A DNA stretch of 64,000 nt, from positions 9,492,001-9,556,000 of the forward strand of contig OX621263.1 of assembly GCA_951640165.1 (NCBI GenBank). The letters are read 5' to 3'. Position numbers and translations under genes: made by a program. This document shows positions 51,701-63,700 of this stretch, in pieces. The notes under the pieces were generated by a model that saw only the letters and a program-made list of their open reading frames with translations, was not told where the DNA came from and searched no databases. Position 1 is the stretch's first letter. Each line of letters begins with the position of its first letter. Origin of the DNA: Pseudoips prasinana. Lineage: Eukaryota; Arthropoda; Insecta; Lepidoptera; Nolidae.

Positions 51701-54700
51701 ACCTTACCCCTATTTTTTAGTCTAATTTGACCGGACTATGACAACTGTAAAACATCAATTAATTTCACACAAAATAATATAATGAACATAGATTCTGTCT
51801 CTGTGTCGGACTCTCCACCTGCGACTTAAGTAACTGTACACACTTTGAACCTAATCAATCGAGACAGTTTAACGTGCCCTCGAAATCACGAAGACGCTCA
51901 GAAATTAAAATGCTTTGGTGTTCACCCATCTATGGACTGACCGCGAGCTAGTTGCTTAACCTCACCGATCTCTTACGGACCGGTGAGAGCATCTAGCTAG
52001 GAGCGCCTCGACTACTACTACTACTATTATTTATTTATTTATTTATTTTTTTCAATTTATGTACACACTAAAAGTATAAAAGAAAGAAAGAATAAACAAG
52101 AGAAGACATTGTAAAAGGTACTACTTATTTCTAAAGAAATCTCTTCCAGTAGGCCTGCAAGAGGAGATTTTGGAAGAGAGGAAGATATCAGTGTGTAGGA
52201 TGATATACATACTAGTGATGTAACGAATATTCGCATTCGCGGATATTCGCATATTTTTGAATATTCGCATTCGCAAAATAACCGCGAATGTTTTGCGAAT
52301 ATAAAAAAAAAATTGAAGGTTGGTTAATAAAACAAAATCCATTAATTTCTTATGTTTTTTAATTTAATAATAAGTAACTTAACCTCGTAATCACATTATC
52401 AGTCTTCTCTTTATCATTTGATATCATTTATTTATTTAAACTATATAAATTGTTAAGCTTCATTATATATACTAAATGCAATGTAAAGAAACTATATAAA
52501 TAATTCTTCTATGAATTTTTACCGAATTTTAAATCTTATAATTATCTGGTTGAGCAAACTATAAACTAAAAATAATAATCAACAAATACTGCAATAAATA
52601 AACTATAAATATAATAATTTTAAAAAAGAGTTAATACTTTAAGCAAACAGAAATAAAAGTAAATGTTTTAGTCTAATAAAGCTAAAAAATTAAATTGTCA
52701 TTAGAACTTGTAACACAATAATTTTATGCAAATGAAACTAACAAAAATGAATTTTTCCATAAAACTTTTCTCAGTCTTTAGATACCTATATTTTCAAAGT
52801 ATTTAGATAATAGTGAAACTAAAACTATATTCAGTACAGTAGACCATAAATATAGTCTAACTCTAAACAAACAAAACAAAGATAGATTCTCAAACAAAAA
52901 TACTTCTCTTCCTTAAAAAAATAACAATTAATTATATTTTTTTAACATATTTTTCATGTTAATAATTGAACTTCAGTAGAGGAATATTAAACTTAAAAAA
53001 TAGAAGCTTTGATGCCTTGTCTCCTTCAAGTCTATTTCGATGTGGCGCGTAATTAAGTCCAGCGCCACTAAACATGCGCTCGCTGGGGATACTTGTTGGT
53101 GGTGTCACTAAATAATGTCGAACTACAGGAAACAGAAGACCATACCTTTCTTTGTTCACTTTCCTCCAAGTTAAAGGGTCGACGTCATTTGCCACGCATT
53201 TTTCCGATGAGTATTCTGTGATCGTATTACGGATTAAAAGATGAACAGGGTTTTCAAAAGTATTAAGCGGCATATTCTCTTCTTCACTGCCGCTCGCATC
53301 CATTAATGAATTCATTGTTTCTTTCAAAGATAAATTATTTGTTTGGGTGTCTTCATTTAACCTGACACGCTTTGCATTCGGACTGCATAAATTAAAAGAT
53401 ACGTCGTTTTGACTGTCTCCGACCAAATCCAAAATATGTTCTATGACGCGTTCTTTAGTAGACGTATTTTAAAAGAACTTGTTTTTGTATCTTGGATCAA
53501 TGAAGGTCGCCGTGGCAAAAAAAAAGGTCATTCTCTAAACCAGAAAATTTTCGAATTAGCTCTTCTTTTAAAATGATAATCGTATCACCAATGTATTCAT
53601 CAGATGCATCAAGATCACTAACAATTTTTTATAGGCTAGCTATTAAAGGAATCAAAGAAGATATAGAAACATCGGCAGCACTTAACTCTTTAGTCAGTTC
53701 TTCAAATGGCCTTAGCACATAAGCTTTTCAATTGTCATCCACTCTTCAGACGTTAATAGGGGAATTTTATTATTTGTTGATGCATAAATACATAAAGACT
53801 CTTTGACTTCCAAAATACGTTCAAGCATATAAAATGTGCTGTTCCACCTAGTTGCACATTCTTGTTTAATCTTAAGGAATTTTTTATTTAACCTTTTCTG
53901 TATATTAGCAAGCTCGTCTTGAGCAGAAGTAGAATGATGAAAATGAATTGCCATCTTTTATGACATCGGATGCGTTCGTATCAACACGGCTATTCTCAGA
54001 ATAAAAACAAATGGAACGCACTTCGTTCGAACGGGACTGCCACCAAGAACACCAAGTAATAGACAAATGGCGCCAAATGAAAAAAATACTGAATATTCGC
54101 ATTCGCATTCGCGAATGTTGGCAGCAGATATTCGTATTCGCATTCGCATTCGCGAATGTCCAAAATTTGACATTCGTTACATCACTAATACATACATACG
54201 ATAAAAATACACATATACATAAATACATACATAATTTTAAATAATAAACTACATAACATACATATGTCTAAGGCAAAGTAGTTCTAATATATGATTTGGT
54301 TTCAGGTGATGTGATGGGCAGTGGACCTGATGCGTTGGCCACTGGACTAACGTGTGTGGACAATCTTACGCTTATTGAGCACATTGGTGAGTTTACCCAG
54401 ACCCCCCCCCCCCCCTCTCTCCCCCGACTCAGGCTACCGCTATTCCTATATGGTAACTTATGGGAATAGCGTACGGTCCAACAAGCAAGCAGGATTTTTA
54501 TCTATACACAAGCTGTGCCCCGCGGTTTTACCCGCGTTAATTTTTATAAATTATCACAGCTGCTCCCCCGTAGATTTTTTTTTTTTTTTTTAGTATATCC
54601 TGATTAGCTTAGCAATCTGTCATAGACATTTAGCTGTTTCGTTGTCGGACCATGTCTGTTTTTTTTTTTTTTTGCAGCAGTGAGGAGTTGTCCATTGACC

Positions 54701-57700
54701 ACTCTCATTTGGGGAATCGGTTAATAAGATTCGGAACACTGTTCCTCCTCAGTCTTGTGTGATGAGTACTTCCAGAACCGGTTAATTTGGCAGCTTTTTT
54801 GTTGGTAGTTAAAACTTCGAACAGCGATTTCCCGTTTTACGGAATTGAGTCTTAGATCGCGCAGTATATAGTTGTTCGGTATGCATTTTGGAATGTTTAG
54901 CATGGATCTGATGGCCTTGGTTTAGAACCTTTCTAGAATTTCTATATTGCTATTGCTTGCTGTTCCCCAGAGCTCTATTCCGTATGTCCAAATCGGCTTC
55001 AATATACTTTTGTAGATTGCCATTTTGCTTTCGTTGGTTAACTGAGACTTTTTACCAATCAGCCAATATATTGATCTAAGCTTTAAGCCTAAGGCTTTTC
55101 TCTTGGTCCATATGTGTTTCTGCCAGGTCAACCTTCTATCTAGATGCATGCCCAGCTATTTTGCGGTAACGTCATGTGGAATTTGTTCTCCATTCAGTGT
55201 GACAGGTGGACAGTCGCCCTTCCTTAGGGTAAAGGTGACATGAACAGATTTACTTTGATTAGCCTTTATTCTCCATGTACTCATCCATTTTTCAATATCA
55301 GAAATGTGTTTTTGTAAGTTTGCTGATGCAATTCCTGGTTGCGAGTTTACTGACATTACTGCAGTGTAATCGGCGTACGTGGCAATGAGGGTTTTATCGT
55401 TAATAGGTACGTCAGCAGTAAAAATTAGATACATTACGGGTCCTAGGATGCTCCCTTGGGGTACCCCTGACTTGGTTTCAAACAAATCAGACGTAACGTT
55501 GTTATATTTAACCTCAAAGCATCTTTGGTTTAAGTAACTTTTAAGTATGAAGTAGAAGGTGTGAGGTAGGTATTTTTTGATCTTGTACAAGAGGCCGTCG
55601 TGCCAGACCCTGTCGAAAGCTTGACTTATATCTAAGAAGACTGCCGAACAGTTTTTCTTATTTTCGAGCGCGTAGCTGATGGTATCTGTCAACCTATGAA
55701 TTTGCTCAATAGTTCCATGCTTTTGCCTGAATCCAAATTGGTGCTCAGGGAGAATAGTGTCCAAGTCCCCCGTAGGTGATAGCGCAATAATATGTAGCCT
55801 ATATGTTGACCCGACCTCTAAGTAATATTCATGCAAAATTTGAAGTATATCCATGCAGTACTTTTTGAGTTTAGCCCAGACATACATACAGACAAACAGA
55901 CACACAGACAGAAATTATTAAAACTATTTTTTTTGCTTCGATATCGCTTTTAGTTCACGCCCTAAGTATCCTTTTAAAAAAATATTCAATGTACAGTTTT
56001 GACTTTCCTACGATTTTATTATATGTATAGATATAATAAAATCGTAGGAAAGTCAAAACTGTACATTGAGTATTTTTTTTAAAGATATCTTGGGCGTGAT
56101 CCACAATCGATATCTAAACCAAAAATATGGATTTTCGAATTTTTGTCTGTTTATCTGTATATTCTTTATGTATGTCCGGGCTAAACTCAAAAAGTACTGC
56201 ATGAATTTACTTCAAATTTTGCATGAATATTACAAAGATGTTGGGTCAACATATAGGCTACATATTATCACGCTATCACCTACGGGGGAGGAGCTGTGAT
56301 AATTTATAAAGTTTAACGCGGGTAAAACCGAGGGGCACAGCTAGTTTAGAATTAGAGTTTGTTTTTATGAATTTCTTAATGTTACATTAAATTATAATTA
56401 TAATATTATTAGCATGCGTTTAAAAAAACTATAGGTAACTAAATTTGCGGCGTCCGTAACGAATCAAGTGGAACGCGCTAATCGTATCTTTTTCTTCTAA
56501 AGATTTAGTTAAATATGAGACAGTTCTCGCAAAAAATTCCAATAGCAAGTGTTAAATATCGGAAGGTTAAATATACCAACAATTCGCTGGTAAAGAGAGA
56601 AACTATGGTTTATTAAAATGGGCAAAACTGTGTACTGTCCTGATATTGACGTATAAAAAATAAAAAAGCACATGAATTTTGAATATAAAGTTTTCCAAAA
56701 AATGTTCGATGCGTAACAACAGCAAGAGTGACGCCATGACAGTACATGTCAGATCATAACTCTTTTGTAGTGTCATATTTTTTTTAATAATTATTTCTTG
56801 GCCATGGATATTAAATCCTTCAGCCGTAATAAATAATGGTCTCATTATGACATATGCAGCATTTTCGTCATTTAGTCATAGTCATAGTCATTGTCAAAGT
56901 CAAGTAAACTCCGTCTCAGTCAAGTCAAAGTCCTACTCCGGTATGGCAGTTTACTAGAAGCTTCTAAGCAGTTATCAAATCGACACAGAAAATCACAATT
57001 CACGGCAATATCGCACTTTCCTCCACTTGTGTACGTCATCGTAGATGTTAATCTAAAAATCCGCCATATTTACAAGTAAAAATCTCTTATTTACACCAGT
57101 TTTTAAAAAAGGAAACAATGCCGCTTTGCGTCTTTTTCAGCGTTGGCGCCAAAACTCCATAGATAAATAAACATAGACAAGTGTTGCCAGATGTAATGCT
57201 CAAAATCCATTCAGATTCATAATAATATCAGTATTTGGAAAACTTACAGCTAATTAAACAGTTGTATTTTTAAATTAAGGCCAATTACAAGTTTTCACTT
57301 AGACTAATTTTACAATTACTAATTTAAAGCAGTACAGGCCCACTAAAAAAAATTGATGATTAATCAATACAATTTAAGAAAAATATTTGTATAACACATT
57401 TATCATGAGAAGAAGTTCTATGTCTTAGTAGTCCTGTTAACTACATTCATGTCATCATATTTATTTGTACACTGTCATCAGGTCAAGGAAAATTCGGTTC
57501 CGTTTGGCGAGGAAGTTTAGGGACTGCGCCCGTAGCGGTGAAACTCTATTGCAACGCTAACACTTGGCAGAAAGAAGCAGCAGTGTACGCACTTCCACAC
57601 CTAGCACATCCCAATATACTGAGATATTATGGTAAGTCTTTTTTTTTTGTTGTTTTGTTGCGAACATACTAAAAAAAAGTGCTTTATACCACACGACTGA

Positions 57701-60700
57701 AATTATTTACATACGAAACGTAACTAGCTATGAGTGAAAGAGAAAAAAAATCTCTTGCCCCTACAGTAATATAAGAAACGTATCTCTCTTTCTATCTTCA
57801 CTAACTTATGTCTCCCTCTCGACTTCTTATCATAACGCTCTCGTTACACAATCTCCAGCTTATTCCACAAGTCAAGCGTACGTAAAGAAGTTTTACTTTC
57901 AATAAATACCTAATAGTATTAATTATTTTGCGCGGTAATATGCTTAGAGCATTACTTTTTGTCGGTTAACCCGTACAATCAATAACAATACTTTTTTTTA
58001 AATTGTCAACAGGCAGTGATAGCAGAACAACTCTAATGGAAGGTGGTCGCGAATACTTAATAGTAGTGGAACTATGTACCGAGACTTTGCGTGCGCGGCT
58101 ACAGAGGGCGCCACTCGTCTGGTTAGAGTTCGCCAATATAGCACATGGGTTGGCATCGGCATTGGCGCATTTACATACACCGAGTAAGTTCAAAATCTTT
58201 AATAAAGGCGTATATTGAGATTAGTGCAACGATAGATAGCTGCAGAGGGCGCCACTGGTCTGATTACAGTTCGTCAATTTAGCACATGGGTTGACGTGTG
58301 CGTTGGCGCATTTAAATACAACATAAGTGTTTAGGACTTGAATTTATTATTATTATTATTTATTTAGACTTAGAAACAATGAATAGTAGTAGAACTATAC
58401 ACCTTACTTTACGTGCGCGGCTACAGAGGGCGCCACACGTCTGGTTATAAGTCGCCAATATAGCACATGGGTTGGCGTATTTAAATATTCCTCAAGCAAA
58501 CAGTAAAATGCCCTGCACAATGTGTTAAAAGAGCAGCGGTGTATCCACGTACCAATGTATGTACAGTAAACATAATATTAGGCTAGTTAAGCTTTTCTTT
58601 TCTTCTTTTTCTTTGTATGTATATAACTGTAATATTGCAATAATATGTAAAAACATAAGAATATTTTTATGGTGAGGACCGGTTAAGTGTGTAAACTAGA
58701 ATAAAACGTAACGTCTATGTACAGACGCCAGCACATCAAGCTACCCAAATCTGTCAAATCTCTCCAATCGAAAGTGAACCTTATGCTTTTGTGATAAAGT
58801 TCAAAATCTATAAAAGAAATTTGACAGATTGAAGTAGCTGGATGTGCTAGCATACAATACAGATATTTCTTTTTATAGTGACATATACTAAGTCAACCAA
58901 TAAATATAACTGCGTCACCCTTCAAAATACATTACCTCAACACCCCGACAGCAATTGACTGGTAACCGCAAGCAGCCTGGCTAAACTAGTATTATTATAA
59001 ATTAACAATGTAATACATACTTTATACATCGCAGTATCATTTATACACGAACTTTTACGAGAGAAAAAATAAACCATTTTTTATTTATATTTTTATTTTA
59101 TACTATGTTGAACAACGTAATAGCAAACAATTGTCAGTTGATTATTTTAAAACAAATTTAAGTTTAGTGATGGTTTTTTTTTACACGTTTAGCTGGCAGC
59201 AAACCGTGCGTAGTACATCGAGATGTCAACAGTAGCAATGTATTGGTTACCGCGAATGGCGAAGCGAGACTTGCTGACTTAGGGCTGGCACAACTACTAC
59301 ACGCCACTAGAGACAGGACTGCGCCAACGAGAATTACTGAGGTTTGTGTGATTTTTCTCTACATTAAGTACAAAATAGAACCCTTACATCATGTTGTGTG
59401 CTTTTAACGATAAAAATAATTAATCAAAACTCTCTAGGAGGTTATAAGTTCTTTTCGAGAGTCATAACAAATTGTCTCGCGCGCAAGTTTGACAACTTCG
59501 GCAGGCAGATGCGGCAGGTGACACAGAAGCCCGAAGACTATAACCAGCCATTATGCTTAGCGTTTGTGGACTACGAGAAAACCTTTAATTCTTTCGAAAT
59601 CTGGGCCGTACTGAGGTCTCTCCAAAGGTGCCAAATCGACTACTGATATAGCGGGGGGTAAATTTTGTGTATGAAAACGCTACTATTTCAGTGCGACTCC
59701 AGGACCAGAACTCGAAACCTGCCCACTTGCAGCGAGGTGTGAGACAGGGAGATCTTTTATCTCCGAAACTATTCACCGCCGCATTGGAATATGTTTTTAA
59801 GCTTCTGGACTAGGAATGCTTTGGCATCAATGTCAATGGCGAGTACATCACCCGACTTCGATTTGCCGACGATAAAGTAGTCATGGCTGAGACCTTAGAA
59901 GACCTAGGTACAATGCTCGTTGGCCTCAACAGAGTCAGTCAACAAGTGGGTCTGAAAATGAACATGGATAAGGCGAAAATTATGTCGATCATGTGCACCC
60001 ACTCTACTTAAGGTTGGAGACTCGGCACTCGAAGTTGTAGAGAACTATATTTACCTAAGACAGACCATCCAACTAGGTAGGTCCAACTTCGGGACGAGAT
60101 CAGAGATCAATCGTGGACTCCAACTCGGCTGGGCAGCGTTCGGGAAGCTACATAAAATCTTATCGTGCCAAATACAGCAGTGTCTCAAGTCAAAAGTCTT
60201 CCACCAGTGTGTGTTGCCAGTAATGACTTACGAAACAGAGACGTGGTCGCTCATCTATTGACTAACCCCTAGGAGCTGTTATAACTAACCAGTAATTATG
60301 CCACCTAGGGGTTTTTATTAATTTTTTTTTTTGATATTTTAAACATTTCTAGGTATTTTCAAAGTGTGTTTTCAAGTGAACAGAAAAAGAGTGCATGTGT
60401 CTAAGCAACTGTCGAATGAACCGTTATAAAGTTTTGGAATAGTTATAGAAATCTAGTTGTGATGAGTGCAAATACTGGACATAATGGGCAGAATGCACGT
60501 TGTGTAATTTTTATTTTGTTAGCAAGGGACATTTTGCTACGCGTTCGCAGAAGGTACCTATTAAAGTCGATCTAAACCTAATGCAACGTTACTCACAATA
60601 TTTAGATGCTCGCTGAATTTTAACACAACCTAAATCTTTGGATTTTTTTTAGGACCGAACCATCTAATATCTGAACTGGTTCGATTAATGGAGGGGGAGA

Positions 60701-63700
60701 GAGCGTGTGTATTTTCTATGCAGGTTTTACGGGTTGGGTAGTATATGGTATGGTATGGGTTGGCTAAGTTCTGGTTTTGAGCCATTCTGTAACAAGTCCC
60801 CAATTCCAGTGAAGTAGCAAGAATGTAACTGTGTGCAGGCGGGGACCCTCCGCTATCTGTCCCCCGAAGCCCTGGAGGGGGCGCTGGACCTGAGTGGGGC
60901 TCGCGCGGCGCTGTGCGCGGTGGACGTGTTCGCGCTGGGCCTGGTGCTGTGGGAGCTGCTGTGGCGCACGCGCGGGGCACATGCTAGGGCGGTGCCGCCC
61001 TACGCGCCGCCCTACCAGCACCACGGCCTGCCGCCCCGGCCCTCACTGGCTCAGATGCAGGTATGTAGTTCTGAGCAGGTGGCTGTGACGTCAACGGATA
61101 TGCTGGCATTGTTTATTCTTCTCCCGTTATCGTATTGGTTAATCCTGGTGTCAAAGTTATTCAAGCCGTGCAGTTGGCCTCTGACATGGCTTAACGACTG
61201 TTCTCAAAGACAATAACCGAGACCGACATCTTAAGATGGGCGTCATGTGTTTACCGTGATACCGAAGGACCAGACCAGACCCTGGAATAATTGAATGTTC
61301 AATGCGACAATTGAATCCGCGACTTTCAGGGCGCCCATAGCTAGTTGCTCTCATCCGCGAAGTTCAGTACCTAGGCAACTGGTCAGTCTACAAATTGGTG
61401 ATTGCCAAAGTGGTTTAATTGCTAAACGTCTCCGTGCTTCGGAGTGCACGTTAAGCTGTCGGTCCCGGTTGTAGCCATTAGACAACAGTCGTTTAGTCAT
61501 TTAGAGGCCTACTAGGCGGCTTGATAGACTCAAACACTAGGGTAACCGCTGCCTATACAATAAAGTAAAGGGCGCAAAGACTCAAAGACTGTGTTCGGAG
61601 TTATTCAACCGAAAAACTAATTTTCATATTTTATAAGACATTTTAAGACAGTTCGCGATCAACCAGCGACCGAGCTCAACTACCATTTGACCATTGAATT
61701 TATATAACCATTTACCAATAACCAATTAAAGTATTATACATAATAAGTTGTTAGTGGTATACCCTTTCCAATCGTTTATTTAACTTTTGACAGCTCTAAT
61801 ACTAGTGATACCCTGACCCGTTACCGATTCGATTTCTTTTATGAGATCGATTTTATTCATGAAGTAGTTTTAATCGATTTAACACTCTACACAGCGCGGG
61901 TAAAACCGCGGGGCACAGGTTTAAACTTTATTTTTTAATTTCTTAAGTACTTTGAATTTTTAACATTTAGTACCTGTTCATTAGAAGTAGCTACCGTAGT
62001 TCATTCACATACTTTTTATTTGAACCAACTACAGTAAGTCTAAACGATTATTTTAGATTCATTAATTTGCAGCGAATACATTCGATCATTACTACGCAAG
62101 AGTACGATGGAACTGTTTTCATTACGCAAATTATTTATGCATTAAAACAGAGGGCATTTTAATGCAAAATAATAAAGGTTTTTACGTGATTTGATATAAA
62201 ATATAATCACAATAATTTTATTGTATGTTTTATTAATATAATCGATAATCCATTTATTTTAAAACCGTTTTTATATTTTGTGGTCATTATTACGAATTAC
62301 ACATCTCTAGGTGGGCGGAGCCTGTCCATGAAGTACAGTATTCCCTGTAAAAGATTGTATCAAAAATTATTACAAAACTTTATGTGCGGGATCTGTCAAA
62401 AGTTAAATAAACGGTTGGATAGACTTGAGTGTTTTACCATAATTTATTCAATAAATACTATTTCTTCATATATTATGTCTGGTCTATAAATTTATCGCGT
62501 AACACAATTACAGACGCTACAGGCTACAGACGGTTTGATGGTTCTATTCTGTGATCGATTGTATTTTATGTGCCTTAGGTTTTTCAGTTACATAGGGAAA
62601 TTAAGCTGGTGAAGTTACGTTCATTATTTATATTACACCTTGTATAAGTATCACCTGTTGTCATTATCAGTTATACCTATCTCTCGTTCTCTCTAAATTT
62701 AACTTGATTATTTTTCTCACAGAGTCTAGTATCCCGCAACAAAGCTCGACCACCTCTCCCTAAGGGCCCGGTACAACAATCTCGAGCACTCAAGATAGCT
62801 GCTGACACTTGCGATGAATGCTGGGACCATGATGCTGAAGCTAGGTACATTCCTATTAAATAGCGTTCTACGAAACATTGAGACCAAATGGTATACACGA
62901 AAATTCATGTAGGCCATAAATAATTTTCAATGTGTTCTGGCTGACTATGAAACAACGTAATAAATCTTATTAGTTATGGTTTAGCACCTTTATTCTCATA
63001 AATACTTAAGAATAACATGCATTAAAGTAAAGAATCAGGTTAGCTTAGATATTTATATATATTTGTGGGTAGTTAGGTATCATAATAATGCAAAATTGTT
63101 CATATGTGACATAAACACGTGACTCGTAATATTTTAATATAGATAGATAATTTATCGGGTTATTACTGTAACATTTCTTATCACAAATGTCTCCATGTTT
63201 TATATTTTTTGGTAACTTTTGTTGTTTATAAGTTGTGTACTTCAAATAAAATATTTCACGTCCCATACTTCGCTTAATACTTGTGACCAATATAATATAA
63301 AATAGACGTGATGGATGATAAATATGTGGTATACCGCATTAAGAAAATAAAATTCAAATGCCCAGAACTCGAATTTACGTGACATATCTATAATAACTTT
63401 TTTTCAATACTAGACCATAGGGCAGTCGCAAACACTCATAAAGGTTGTTAACATTTTATTAACGTTTTGACCGCCACAGTGTAAATGACCTACCATATTG
63501 TGCCCTACACGTCACGGTACGATTACATAGTTGTGACCGTGTCGTAAAGTTAAGGACTGACTAGACTGAATTCAGTGATCTCGTGTTTCGGGTTCGATCC
63601 CTCCTCATTCCCTATGACAAATCATATCAGACTCGGAACAACTATATATGGATCATACGAATAGGGATTCGTATGATCCATATATAGTTGTTCCGAGTCT

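Noticed and set aside
60630..61024. Antisense open frames across wit exon 9
   Set aside because: Low-stop shadow of a GC-rich exon.
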